From NCBI GenBank assembly GCA_021234155.1, contig JAJEKV010000034.1:4085491-4149490 (forward strand): a DNA stretch of 64,000 bases, in the 5' to 3' direction. The stretch is from Isoetes taiwanensis. Lineage: Eukaryota; Streptophyta; Lycopodiopsida; Isoetales; Isoetaceae. The stretch's first letter is position 1. Every line of letters begins with the position of its first letter. Under the pieces are notes generated by a model. It was not told where the DNA came from. It did not search any database and saw nothing but the letters and a program-made list of their open reading frames with translations. Positions 46,093-57,129 of this stretch are shown here, piece after piece. Position numbers and translations under genes: made by a program.

Positions 46093-49000
46093 ATTAAGAC
46101 AGAGTTTAAAGATTGGCTAGAATTAAAGAAATGCTTGAATCAAATGTAAATATTTTGTAACAATTGGCTAGAGACGATTTTGGTCCATAAGAGCTATTAC
46201 AGTCCTATATTTTCCCTGCCTAGAAAGATGAACTCAACAGCATGTAAAATATTAAGACCCAGCATTATTCAACAAGCTGCCTACATTATTCACTTACACA
46301 AAGCATGTTCAGTCAATTACATGAGGTATGCTAAAAATACTTAATAGTTATGGTAAGAATTTAGAGAAGATCACGCAAAGTCACTCAATTTATCTGAGCA
46401 CTCAATATAAAGAATATGAATTAGGTCGAGTCCTCTTCTCTGCAAATTTAACTAGAGAATTAACAGCTTCAAATTTTATGCCTTATGGTGATTAAAACAA
46501 AGAGCATTAGTGTGAAGACTGGAGAAGACGAAGCTAATGCAATAGAATAAGATTTAGAACAAGAAAAAGAACAAGAACGTGCATGAAGCCGGAAGAACAA
46601 CCTGAGGGAAAAGATGGAGGAGAAAACTTGATGCCGTTTTAGCTGTGTGGCAGAGGTGGGACGTTGAATGACGGAGCCAGAAGAGTCGGCAGCAAAAGAA
46701 TTCCCTCCCTCCCATTCTTGCTATTTCCCGATCCCTCCCTCTCTCCGTTAGTTTCGGAAAATTCAAAATACCACCTGACATTCCCACTATTTTTCTAACT
46801 ACTATAGTAGTTCGAATTAAGACTTTTTTGATACACTATATCAAAGCTTAACACATATAGATTACTCAAAGTTGAATATAGTTGCCTCTATCCGCAAAGT
46901 TTAATACGTGTAGATTTCTAGCACATTAGTACATGTCTTCATATGGGACTGCTGAATGTTTTAAGTATACGGTATATATGGAGGTATATCCTCTTACTGG
47001 TCTAAACTTGATGTGGTTGGTAATCTCCCCATCGACCTGTTGCTGGGCGAGATTAGCTATGCTCACAATGACGAGGTAACTTTTCTCTTCATACATAGGG
47101 GTTGTTTACTCCATGAATTCAGGCCATCATTATGACCATGAAAAACAAGCATATCCTCAAAGCTTAACACGTGTACATTACTCAAAATTTAACATAGTTG
47201 CTTCTATCTCCAAAGCTTGCCACGTGTATATTTCTAGCATATCAGTCCAGAAGCCTTAATATTTCTTCATATGCATTTCTTTAAATGCTAGAATTGGATT
47301 TTTCTTTCAACTACCTCGGCTTGTAGAATAGAATAGAATAGAATAGAATAGAATAGAATAGAATAGAATAGAATAGAATAGAATAGAATAGAATAGAATA
47401 GAATAGAATAGAACACTACATATTATGCAAATAGAAGGCTTAACAAAACTTTCAGAAGAAACAGATGTTGTTTATTACACAACTAAAAAAAAAGATACAA
47501 GAAAACGTAGCAAAGGACATGTTGCTATACATATTGTTTTGTCCCTCTACCTTATCTCTAGGAGGCATAATTGAGATAGAGAGTAATGATAATATGAGCG
47601 TACATATTTATTTCTCCTCAGTAATAATTGCAGATATAGCTTCTTAGATAACTAGAGGTTGCAATTAGGTCTTTCATCTGGATTGAAGGCCACAAGTTAT
47701 TATGGCACAATCTAGTGAGGCCAAAAAAGGAACGGGGGATTAGGCTACAAAGACTTTTTCAAATAGTTTTAGGCCATGGCTGCTAAACTTGTGTGGAGAT
47801 CAATAGTACAATTTCATCATCTGCTTTAAGGTTGATTAAATACTTGGTTGAGCAACCTCATCAAGTTGGAAAAATTAACATGCCTCACCAGTTGCCAAAG
47901 TCCTTCTTCATTCAATTTATTGCTGCACCTAACACATCAAGTATCATGAGGAAAATTTTTGATGCATGGAGATCAATAGTACAATACCTGCTTTAAGGTT
48001 GATCAAATCTGTTTAAGCAACTAAAACTACATGCTTCAAGGCTTGAAAGAATACCCCAAGGCTCTACACAGATAACCACATATTTGCAACAAAAAAGCTT
48101 GGAGGGAACACCTCCACATATCTGCAACCTTCAATTCCTTGCAGACTATTGTTAGGCGCCTAGCCTCGCCTTCGGCTTCCTCGCCATCAATGCTACCCAT
48201 TGTCTCATTGCCTCTGCATCTGTTAATCCTAATAACTTTCCAAACACAGGCCTGTGTTGTTGCAAAACCTATTTTCTATCATCAACAACATACGCCATCA
48301 CATACAAATACAACAAAAAATCATTAGGAATCTATGTAATAAAATTTCCTTCTACAACTTTCAAATTTGAAAAGTGCCTACTTTCTTGCCTCATTTTCCA
48401 TGGGACAATAGAAAAAACACATTATTGATTCTCTTCGGCTGGTTTGAGTGGTTTCCTCCTGGATTCTGAGAATTTTGACTAGTTGTCCTTTAGCTTGCCT
48501 TGTTTGTCAAACTTTGTCTTCTCAGGTGCTTTGAGCATGTGGGCATAGAGGTTGGTATTGTGTTTCAGTTTCAATGACATGGAAAATTAAGAAATTGAGT
48601 CAAGGACATGATAGAGATGCACCCTAATGCCCTCCACATCAGCCCATCCTATGGATTCAACCAACATTGGTAGAATTAGTGCTAAGTCTAGAATAGTGTG
48701 GGTTTGCAAAGTGAGGTATATTGGAGGAATGGCAAAGGATTGATTATGAATTAGCAAAGCCATCAAACACAGTACCAAAACTAATTGATCATGCCAGATT
48801 TGTAGAGAACATGGAGAGGCAAATGGCATCAACCGGGTAAAAACCTATGTACTCGTCTCAATTAGAGGACGTTGTACTTTTAAGGTGTACAACAAAATAC
48901 TTCAAGGCAACAACATCAAGGTCCGCAATGATTCCAACAACATTTGATCACAGAGTTATATGGAATCTTGGTCCATCAAACTCAATTTGTATAGTTCCGT

Positions 49001-49589
49001 CCCTATCTCTTTTGAAATTTTCCCTTCCCAAAACGATTGAACAATTGAATCTCAAATGAAATCAAACATAACATCTCTAAATTACATGTCATACCTCGGA
49101 TGTGGGGATAGTTCTACCTCAGATGTGGGGATTCTAATAGTATGTGACATATTGGCAAAGAGTATCAACACATGGGATTCCAGTGCTAGGTGAGGTCAGA
49201 TATCTCTCTCTCTCTCTCTTTTTCTTTTTTTCTATTTTTTTTAACACCATTTAAGAATTTAGACTCACTATATTATATATATATTGAATAACTGAGGCAT
49301 GACAATTTGTATTCATAGACATTAAATGTACTTCCACTTACATTCTATATGTAGTAATTAAAAGTGTAGGGGGTAATGGTTTGTGCTATGAAAAAAAAAT
49401 TGGCCCTGAGAAAAGTATGGTAGATGTTAGGAAGAACATGAATTCACCAACAATAGAACATATACAATCAAACCCTCTCATGTACATCTAGCACCCAAAC
49501 CAAAGGGGGGATCATATAGTCATTGGAGATGCCCAAGAAATGGGTATCTCATTTGAGCTCAAGAATGACATGCCATGCCAAAAAAAAAC
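46093..49589. other. Gene-poor stretch
   Basis: No recognisable gene. Contains a pentanucleotide microsatellite (47,324-47,413), an imperfect duplication (ggagatcaatagtacaat at 47,797 and 47,968, each followed by ctgctttaaggttgat) and a CT run (about 49,200-49,220). Confidence 0.45.
47324..47413. repeat. (TAGAA)18 microsatellite
   Basis: Eighteen uninterrupted copies of a 5-bp unit (90 bp), with no visible errors. Confidence 0.98.
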
Positions 49590-50310
49590 TTTAAAAGACA
49601 CAGAGTATTGACATAGAAGAAGAAGAGACTGTATCAGAGGAGACACACATTGGAGCAAAGCAAGGGCGGAGAACACATGCTCAAATTCTACAGGAACAAG
49701 CAAAGGTTAGTATCAAATTATTTGGCAGAGATGCACAGGGCAGAAGTAAGAGACTTAGACATGAACATGCTGAGTTAAATGTAGTAGAAGTACTAGCCAA
49801 GTTGGACTATGAAGCACCAAAGATATTTGAACAAGCTATCAATGATGTAGATAGTCAAAATGGAAAGAAGTTATGAATCAACACTCAATGCTTTTAGAAG
49901 GACAGACACCTTTGAGGTAGTTGATCTACCAAGGGGTAAGAAAGTAGTTGGCTGCAAGTGGATCTTTAAGATCAAACATAGCACTCATGAGAAGTCAATT
50001 AAACATAAGGCAAGGCCGGTTGCACAATGGTTCACACATGAATATGGCATTGACCATGAGGGCACATTTTCCTCCATTGTAAAGATGGCTAGTATCATGA
50101 TGTTGTTAGCTACGGCAAATGTTAAAGACTTGGAAGTGCATCATATGGATGTCACCATAACTTTCTTAAATGCCAAACTAGAAGAAGATATATACATGAG
50201 AAAGCCCCTAGTTTTGAACAAGGGAGAGATAAAGTATGGAAGCTAAAAAGAGCTGTTTATGGATTAAAACAATCGTCCACGCAGTGGTTTCTATATATGC
50301 AAGGTTTCCC
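49590..50310 (+). pseudogene. Copia reverse-transcriptase fragment
   Basis: Plus-strand frames read YEAPKIFEQAINDVDSQ (49,818), GKKVVGCKWIFKIKHSTHEK, HEYGIDHEGTFSSIVKMASI and HHMDVTITFLNAKLEEDIYM, and after a shift KVWKLKRAVYGLKQSS (about 50,233). This is the N-terminal half of a Copia RT and the linker before it. The YVDD half, RNase H and LTRs are absent. It is on the opposite strand to the 29-kb element and differs in sequence, so it is another family. Confidence 0.85.
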
Positions 50311-50321
50311 TAAAACCCAGC

Positions 50322-50938
50322 ATGGGTGGTCCAAAGGCTAAGAGGTTTTTGCCTCCCGGGAAAGACAACTCATCTGGTGTTTGGGAAGGTTACAAGGATC
50401 TTATGGCAGCTGAGGATAATCGAAATGATCGTGGTAGATCACGCTTGAAGAAACTCAAGCCATGGCAGGATTTCTCTGTACTGGTGAAGAAAATGCATAA
50501 AAAGTTAGTGCAGAAAAATGATATTGCCAAATTCCAGGAGGCCGTCACAAACTTTACTAAGTCTTTCCTGACAACATGGGGAGAAGCATTTGACAGACTA
50601 TGTTCATATTCCGTTTGCATATGGCGTGTGGTTTGCCCGGGAATATGGAAGCCTGGGAATTTGAAATACAGAGGGAGTGGAGAAGTCAAATAAGCAAGCA
50701 AAGAATGCATTCTTCCGCTTCACGCAACACAGAGGTTCAATTGGGAATTCCTTACAGCAGATGTGTCAATGGTTTTACAGGAGGATCTTGTCCAAATGGG
50801 TCAAGAAATCACGGAACCAGAGTGAGTCAACACTCGCTAAGTTGTTTAGACAGAAAACCCAGTCGGAAAAAAGAGGGAAGCTTGGTACAAGTCTGCAGCT
50901 GTTGGGCGATCAAGGGAGTGGAGGTCCATGAGATGTAG
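50322..50938 (+). pseudogene. Unknown transposon-type ORF, frameshifted
   Basis: The first frame (50,322 to about 50,610) is basic (DRGRSRLKKLKPWQDFSVLV, KFQEAVTNFTKSFLTTWGEA). The +1 frame then gives DYVHIPFAYGVWFAREYGSL, a TGA, NTEGVEKSNKQAKNAFFRFT and QQMCQWFYRRILSKW to a stop at about 50,931. The GSLG...NTEGVEKSN...FFR pattern is reminiscent of a conserved C-terminal block in several transposon-derived proteins. I cannot name the family. Confidence 0.35.
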
Positions 50939-51044
50939 GCAAGGCAAAAGATATGTCTGTATTGAGAGCTTATGATAATGTCTCCATTGTAAAAAAAGTA
51001 GTTTATTTATAATATTGATGGTTATCACAATGCGAAATGCTGCC

Positions 51045-51250
51045 AGGTATTTCGCACAGTGGCCACGGTGCGAAATGCTGCATTGTAACTAAATTGGATG
51101 TATGTATCGTGCACCGTGGCCACGGTGTGAAATATGGGCTTGTAACTAAACTGGATGTGAGTATTTCGCACCGTAGCCACGGTGCGAAATAGGCCCTCCA
51201 ATAATTTGTGGAAGAACCGATTTCGCACCGTGGCTACGGTGTCGAATATG
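51045..51250. repeat. Palindromic-repeat array A (four units, about 57-bp period)
   Basis: Four palindromes with core CACCGTGGCYACGGTG flanked by TTTCG/CGAAA, at about 51,048, 51,107, 51,163 and 51,219. Spacers between units are similar (ctgcattgtaactaaattgg, cttgtaactaaactggatg). Each palindrome can fold as a hairpin of 12-13 bp. Confidence 0.9.
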
Positions 51251-52100
51251 GCCTCTCGACCATATTTAGAACTATCACATTAGAACATACATGGAATATG
51301 CATAGAAGAAATCATTCACTTACATGAAAAGTTAAAGGGAAATTACTCGCCTAAGATAATACATGATAATACATGGAAGTTACTTAATTACATGGAAATT
51401 ACATACTTATACAAGAAAATTAATACGTCCTACGGCGCATTGTTCCAGTCTTAGCATGTTCTTACGGTGCAAGGCCCTGTAGTGCTCTAGATAACCAACG
51501 ATTCCACTGAGATTCTCTTGTGATTCCTCTATATTCTTCAACATTCTATGTATTATATTTAGCATTCATGAAGATTCCCCTACATTCTCTTAGAATTTTC
51601 TATTTTGATTGAGGTGCTCACCCATGAGCATTTAAAACCTTCCAAAATAATCTATTTTGGATCTGTGCAACATTTTTAAAACATTTTCTCTGAGCATCTA
51701 GAATATTTTTTTTTCAAGATTTATATTGTACACCTTTAATATGAAACATTTTAGAACATTCTATTGTCGCTCTTTGCAAAATCTTAAAAAAAAACCTCTA
51801 AGATTTCATCAAGATTTTCTTAGATTCCCTTAGATATTATGAAGATTCCCTTAGATTCAATTAGATTTTAAGAGATTCCGTTAGACTTGTATATTTTCCT
51901 AGTCTTACAATTTATGAGATTTCCTTATATTCCTTTTAATTTTTCTGGATTCCCTTACATTCTAGAAATTTCTAGAACATTTTAGAACTTTCTGGAACAT
52001 TTTGAAACTTTCAAAACATCCTAGAATATTATAGTCTACTTTATCTTAATTAGAACATTACCCTTAAGTATGTTTGAAATATAAATTATTCATAGAATTA
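51251..52100. other. AT-rich, repetitive, no gene
   Basis: Dominated by degenerate repeats of agattcccttag and gaacattctag words (51,480-52,030). No ORF of note. Confidence 0.6.
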
Positions 52101-52175
52101 ATGCTTGGTCTAGTGGTTAAAGTGGGGGGTTTGGGGGGGTTTGAGGTCCAGGGTTCGAATCCCCCCAATAACATA
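52101..52175 (+). repeat. tRNA-like sequence, probable SINE head or tRNA pseudogene
   Basis: A-box-like tggtctagtgg (52,106) and a perfect B box ggttcgaatcc (52,152) at tRNA-like spacing, followed by an A-rich tail (acataaaaaattttaaaa). The acceptor and T stems do not pair properly, so a functional tRNA is unlikely. A pol-III-derived SINE fragment fits better. Confidence 0.45.
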
Positions 52176-52317
52176 AAAAATTTTAAAAGCCTTCCCTTAA
52201 GGAACGAGCATTCAATATGAGCCTTAGGATCTTAGACTCAATCAACGATCAAGATCTCACCATATAAAAGCAATCTGAGCCGTAGGATCTATTACATATA
52301 ATTCCCAAAGCTACATG

Positions 52318-52498
52318 GACCGTAGGATGTGTCCCCAAGCCACGTGAGCCGTCGGATCTCGGACTGGCGGTCAAGATCAAATCAATCTCGACCGTAGGAC
52401 CATGGTACACATATATTATATGTAAACTCCCAGGCCATCTGGGCCGTAGGATACGTCCCAAACCCACGTGAGCCGTCGGATCTCGAACGGACGGTCGG
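52318..52498. repeat. Duplicated 57-bp block with CCGTMGGATC/CACGTG motifs
   Basis: 52,318-52,373 and 52,443-52,498 share tgggccgtaggat..gtccc, then cacgtgagccgtcggatctc and ggcggtc. The surrounding 200 bp repeats gccgtaggatc several more times. CACGTG is a G-box core, so it may be regulatory; equally it could be element terminal repeats. Confidence 0.7.
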
Positions 52499-52595
52499 AT
52501 AAGCGCGAAACATAAGAACATATATAGATCAGATCAGATATACTTAACTTCTATGAAAAGCATAGGTTTATACCCATAATTCCAATGGAGTATCA

Positions 52596-53258
52596 TTACC
52601 TGTGATATGTACGTATTATGTGCTGCATGCTATGTAGCCATAGCTCACGTGTATCCCAAGGAATTGTATCCCATCTGGGGAATTTAGACAGTAACCACAG
52701 GATGTCGAAGTCAAGGGAACGGAAGAGGAGCTGGCCAATATCCACAAAAGATTTGTAATGGAAGTTGTAAAATTCAATGAAGATATAAATCCTATTCTTT
52801 TCACAAGTAGGAATAACCAGAGGTACATAGTGATCCAGAGAGTAGGCCATGAAACCATGGAAAAGCATGTCCTTCAACTGTTCTAGCCTCTCTTTCAAAT
52901 CTGAGGGGGGTTTGAGAAGTCCCAAAGTAGTAAGAGTCATCATTGCATTAGTCGGACTGATCTCCTGCAGTGGAGGGAGCCGACAAGTATAGCGGTCAAT
53001 AATAAAGTTGATCAGTTGCCTTGCAAGCTCTGTGGTTGGACCATGGCGCCACCGGCGCTCCCAAAAGTTGCTAACGACTTCATCAAAAGTGCACGTATTT
53101 CTTCTGTCGCATGCTTGCAGGGATTCCAGATCAGCCCAGCGAGGATGTTCTTGAAAAGTTAGCATTTGCAAGAAACTAGTGGAAGAGCAGACAAGGAGCA
53201 AAAAAGCTACTTGATAAGGAACGTGCACATAAGGAGCAGGCAAGGAACATGTAAACAA
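52596..53258 (-). CDS. Unknown protein, 189-220 aa
   Basis: Open minus-strand frame. The first ATG (53,258) gives a hydrophobic start (VPYQVAFLLLVCSSTSFLQM). A second ATG (53,165; MLTFQEHPRWADLESLQACD) may be the real start, because the DNA upstream of it is built of aaggagca repeats. The body is Trp/Phe/Leu-rich (VSNFWERRWRHGPTTELARQ, FYNFHYKSFVDIGQLLFRSL, WDTIPWDTRELWLHSMQHII) and looks like a compact globular protein. I recognise no family. It has no internal stops, in contrast with the genes to its right. A TATA-like box lies at 53,342-53,349. It is the first of four same-strand genes associated with palindromic arrays. Confidence 0.5.
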   Translation of the reverse strand: MFTCSLPAPYVHVPYQVAFLLLVCSSTSFLQMLTFQEHPRWADLESLQACDRRNTCTFDEVVSNFWERRWRHGPTTELARQLINFIIDRYTCRLPPLQEISPTNAMMTLTTLGLLKPPSDLKERLEQLKDMLFHGFMAYSLDHYVPLVIPTCEKNRIYIFIEFYNFHYKSFVDIGQLLFRSLDFDILWLLSKFPRWDTIPWDTRELWLHSMQHIIRTYHR

Positions 53259-53341
53259 GGAGCAGACAGGGAGAAGACAAGGAGCATGTCCGAGAAGAGG
53301 AAGAGGGGGAAAGAGGCAAAGACAATGAAGGCATGGATGGC

Positions 53342-53349
53342 TATTTAAA
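53342..53349 (-). promoter_or_regulatory. TATA-like box
   Basis: Minus strand TTTAAATAG about 85 bp upstream of the first ATG of the 52.6-53.3 kb ORF; placement is reasonable for a plant core promoter. Confidence 0.35.
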
Positions 53350-54530
53350 GAGAAATTATGTATATCTATATATAATACTAATGGAGAAATGTGAGGATAG
53401 TCTGTGCGCCATCTTAGTCGTTGAATTTTCTTAACTTATTTTCATCCGTTAATTTTGGCCGTTTTGTTTGATGCAACGGTTCTGGCTCTCTTCTTCTCGC
53501 ATCTTCCCTTTCCAGTTCCTGAATGCCGGAATGGGGTTAGAATTGCTTTACTTCTAGTAAAAGAAAGATTTGGTTATTGGCGTCTTCCCTTTCCAGTTCC
53601 TGTTCCTGAATGCCGGAATGGGGTTCTTGGGTCTTCCATGGAGCCCTAAATCTGATCATTCAGGCTTAGATAAGATGGTTTGTAGGATTTCTATCCCTAA
53701 AAATCCTTTTTCCCCATCGTTTTTTCCACGAGATGCCTGGCCGCATGCATGGCAACCATCGAGCTTGCTTCCTATCTATTCTGGTTAGATAGAGAAGCCA
53801 AAACAAGATTTATGCCTACCGATTCACACGGTGACAGGACTTTGCTATGGTTGCTGGAACTCCACCAAATCGTTCCTTGGAGAGGTCATTTCTCAGATCA
53901 GAGAATGTTGTTGCGCAGATTTCCAGCAGAAATCGACTCCTTCCTAAATCCAGGTGCACATTCTACTCACATGTAAAGATTCTTGCTTAAATATATTGTA
54001 GCAAGCTCTTGTCAAAATGGGACCTTCCTCACCTGTTTGCCTCTACTCCATTCCATAGCAAACTGCCCCTTTTTAAAGATCCATGTATTTATTCCTCTCT
54101 CTTTGCTTACATGACATCTAAGTTTTTCAGCATAGTAGCCTTTATGAAGAACAATGAGAGAAACATGCAGAGGAAGAAGCTTTGTTTTTGCAATACTAAT
54201 ATTTTCAACGGGTCTATTGAAGCCAAATAAAGTAGAGTGGTCGTGGCTATGGCTAAGCTTTGCACCACTCATCTATCCGGTATTCTTCAATTGATGTCTA
54301 GGGACATCTACATTACCATATATCTATTTCCATCCATTCTGTCTCATGTTTGTTCAATAGAGCAACCTTCATAACATGTATTGCTTGATGTTGCTAACAT
54401 GTATTGCTTGGCATTGTTGCATATCTTAAGCCAGAAGCATTGCCTCTTTCCTAGGTCTCACTTTGAATTCACACTGTTTTCCTTGCTTTACATATTGGAA
54501 AAACCATGCTAGCTTGGTTTATGCCATTTT

Positions 54531-54734
54531 GAAAGAATGGTTGTTATTTACAGTGTAAATAACTATTTAAGATGGCACATACGGCTTGATAATGTAGCAC
54601 CACGATCAAGAAAAGAAGAGTGCATTTGTTCTGCTGTAGTTTGGGCTTCTTCTGTATTCATTTTTAAAACAAAAGAATGGTTTTTATTTGCAGTGTGAAT
54701 AACTATTTAAGATGGCACATACGGCTTTGATAAC
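54531..54734. repeat. 60-bp direct pair inside the Helitron
   Basis: aaagaatggttgttatttac and the following segment taactatttaagatggcaca recur 141 bp downstream with few changes. Confidence 0.8.
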
Positions 54735-55316
54735 GTTTAGAGCTAGGCATTACGCACTGCACTATTCAAGACAACATTGACAAGTAAGAAGCAGTGTAGA
54801 CCATGCATATAATAACATTCCCAATAGCCATACGATCATTTTTTACAACATGATTATCAATGTCATAGTTGCCCCATTGCAACCCACGTATATAATGGAA
54901 ACGTTCTATTCAATCATAGTACATAAAACAACAAGGACAATAGAAAAAGGTCTATGAAGCATTACATGGTCCGTTTGTTTTCCATCCTGCCATATTGTCG
55001 TAGATTCTAACTCAATTGTTTCGCAGATGCTTCTCTATTATAAGTTGGCATGCAAGCATCGAACTATAAAGGACTCAAGGACTATAACTATGAGAGATAA
55101 AATTGATGCTTCACAAGTAATGGCGCATGTAGGTTTAAAGAATGGCTTTGTGAAGCATAAAGCATGCCTCCATACGTTTTGCAATGTTATTTACTTGCAA
55201 AGTCTTGCTAAAACCTGGCTCCTTTTGCATTGTTAAATGTGTAACCGCCCTATTGTACATGTTAACATGTACTAAGCGCTCCATGGCCTTTTTAGGGCCG
55301 CAAGAGAGCTAGATCA

Positions 55317-55428
55317 AATAATAATAATAATAATAGTAATAGTAATAGTAATAGTAATAGTAATAGTAATAGTAATAGTAATAGTAATAGTAATAGTAAT
55401 AGTAATAGTAATAGTAATAATAATAATA
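55317..55428. repeat. (TAATAG)n / (AAT)n microsatellite
   Basis: About 112 bp of TAATAG hexamers bordered by AAT triplets, close to the Helitron 3' end. The poly-Tyr ORF on the minus strand is an artefact of it. Confidence 0.97.
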
Positions 55429-55718
55429 TTGTAACATTGTAGAAAACCATTGAACATCGCACTTATATACAATTTTTTGCCCTTTATATGTTCTCAACTT
55501 AAGTCTAGCATTGTCTTTTAGTTTTTTAGCATATGCCTAATGAAAAGCCCAGCAACGCTGGGCACTTTTTCTAGTATACTATATATGTACATTATATTTA
55601 TATGTGTATTTTGTATATTATACTCGTAGATATAACCAATAATTCTGCTACATTGCATATCAATAATTTTGATCGATAGAGGTACAGCTCCATTCAATGC
55701 AGAAGGCATCCATTTGCT

Positions 55719-56003
55719 ATGTCTCGATATTCATCTTCTCATTCCGAGGGATCTATCTTGCCTCCTTTTCTGGAAGATATAGACTCCATTACTTGCTCTA
55801 TGGCATTTAATGATCTTGTTAGATGCAAGCAGAGGGGTATCCTCCTTGCTCCCTGGCTGGATGGAATAGCTATGGGTCATAAGGAATCTTCCTCCGGGTT
55901 ATACCGTGTTGTTATCCATCTTGTTTGGGTTCCAGAGCGCGGTGCCTATGAGCTTAATAGCATCACTCAACCAGCTGCTCATGATGAGTATGATTGGCAA
56001 TGA
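55719..56003 (+). CDS. Unknown 94-codon ORF or exon
   Basis: Begins MSRYSSSHSEGSILPPFLED and continues ITCSMAFNDLVRCKQRGILL, LDGIAMGHKESSSGLYRVVI to TGA. A splice-acceptor-like tgcag lies 17 bp upstream. Composition is coding-like, but it is on the opposite strand to the module genes and has no recognised family. Confidence 0.3.
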   Translation: MSRYSSSHSEGSILPPFLEDIDSITCSMAFNDLVRCKQRGILLAPWLDGIAMGHKESSSGLYRVVIHLVWVPERGAYELNSITQPAAHDEYDWQ

Positions 56004-56217
56004 ACTGCTTCATTCATGTATGCTATGCCTCTGATATGAGTTATACATTCTGTTACTAGTATATTCCAGACATTCACTAGTTATAAAGATGTAATCATAA
56101 GTGATATATGTGATCCATCTATCTACCGCATATTTTCAATTTGCATAGCTCTTGGCCACTTGCCATACATGTAGATTCTAAATTCAGAAAAACATTCTCT
56201 TCTGCATATAAGTTGCA

Positions 56218-56455
56218 ATTGTCAAGGTGCGAAATAGGCACCCCGGCACATTATATGAGTAAAATGACTGAACGTATCCACAGTGCGAAAATGGTCCCCA
56301 CACAACTTGTGGAATAGTCTTTTTCGCACCGTAGTCACAATGCGCAATTGTCCCCTCCAGAAAGTTAGGAACCGTTAATTTCGCACCGTGGCGACGGTGC
56401 GAAACAGACCGTCCCACAAAATGTGTAGTCATTTTTGCACCGTGGCCACGGTCAA
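56218..56455. repeat. Palindromic-repeat array B
   Basis: Two half units (ggtgcgaaat at 56,227; cagtgcgaaaat at 56,283) and three fuller palindromes at about 56,323, 56,379 (TTTCGCACCGTGGCGACGG) and 56,434 (GCACCGTGGCCACGG), spacing about 55 bp. It ends about 155 bp beyond the stop of the H3-like gene. Confidence 0.85.
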
Positions 56456-56611
56456 CAATAGTCAATAAATACACAACCTCAATAAATAGAAGAGCAAATA
56501 AATACAAAACCTCAACACATATTTAAACAAGAACTAAAATATAAGCATAAAGAGAGACAATAATTCAAAACACCCATATATTAATATCCAAAATAGGGTT
56601 ACAAAAGGCTC

Positions 56612-57129
56612 CTAAGGGAGGCATCCATGGAAGTATCTAGTTAAGGCATAGCCCATGTCCTGCATAGTAACACGTCCTATGTGCACACAACAGTGGACAC
56701 TGTCCTCGAAGAGGCTAACTAAATGAGCCTCTGCTGCCTCTTGTAGTATATCCAAGGCCTCTGCTTGGATTCTGTTCACCTCCTCTTCCACCATCGGAAC
56801 ATAGTTCGGTGCTCTCTTCCTCCTCTTCTTCCTTGATTCCTTTCTCCTCTCAATGATGGTCTGCATCTCGTACCTCACCATTCTAGCAAAGGCAAGCTTG
56901 GGAATCAGAGGCTGGGTGCGTGCCTGCCAGTACCTAATCTCCCTAAAACTTAGATGCCAGGAGGAGCACCATTTATCTTCTCAGGGCCACCATATCTAAT
57001 ATTAGGCTCTCCTTCCTTCGACTTTCGCTTATTTCCATGCTTGTCCATCTCTCGGGCTGCATCTCTCTCAGCTTGTCTCCAACTAGGAACAAACCTAGGA
57101 GGCTTTGCCGGGCCGGATCTCTTAGGCAT
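56612..57129 (-). pseudogene. Histone H3-fold protein, CENH3-like, frameshifted
   Basis: ATG at 57,129 opens MPKRSGPAKPPRFVPSWRQA, a basic tail unlike the canonical H3 tail. At about 56,950-56,955 one base appears lost; just beyond, the frame reads LSFREIRYWQ, aligning with the ALREIRKYQ start of the H3 alpha-N helix. Then TQPLIPKLAFARMVR (alpha-1), a basic insertion (ERRKESRKKRRKRAPNY), AEALDILQEAAEAHLVSLFED (alpha-2) and HIGRVTMQDMGYALTRYF (alpha-3) to a stop at 56,612. LIP and AEAL..LQEAAE resemble CENH3 more than H3.1. About 172 codons in all, CENH3-sized, but the alpha-1/alpha-2 connection is about 23 residues longer than in H3. Alternative: an intron 57,144-56,943 (GTAAGC...TTTTAG) would fuse the fold to the upstream frame. 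Confidence 0.65.

Larger units (their letters stand above)
53365..55574 (+). mobile_element. Non-autonomous Helitron (2,210 bp)
   Basis: The 5' end TCTATATATAATACTAATGG follows an A (53,364). The 3' end is the hairpin GCCCAGCAACGCTGGGC (55,547-55,563), then ACTTTTT and CTAG (55,571-55,574), followed by T (55,575). 5' TC, 3' hairpin plus CTRR, and insertion between A and T are the Helitron hallmarks. No Rep/helicase is encoded. The body carries short duplications (cttccctttccagttcctg at 53,504 and 53,583; a 60-bp pair at 54,531 and 54,672) and possible captured fragments that I cannot identify. Confidence 0.65.

Noticed and set aside
47465-48327. Small ORFs, one with LRR-like wording (about 48,100)
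   Set aside because: Too short and not continued in any frame; resemblance to leucine-rich repeats is not convincing.
52101-52175. Functional tRNA gene
   Set aside because: A and B boxes are present but acceptor and T stems do not pair; treated as SINE or tRNA relic.
55309-55497. Minus-strand ORF with about 40 consecutive Tyr codons
   Set aside because: Direct translation of the TAATAG/AAT microsatellite; no gene.
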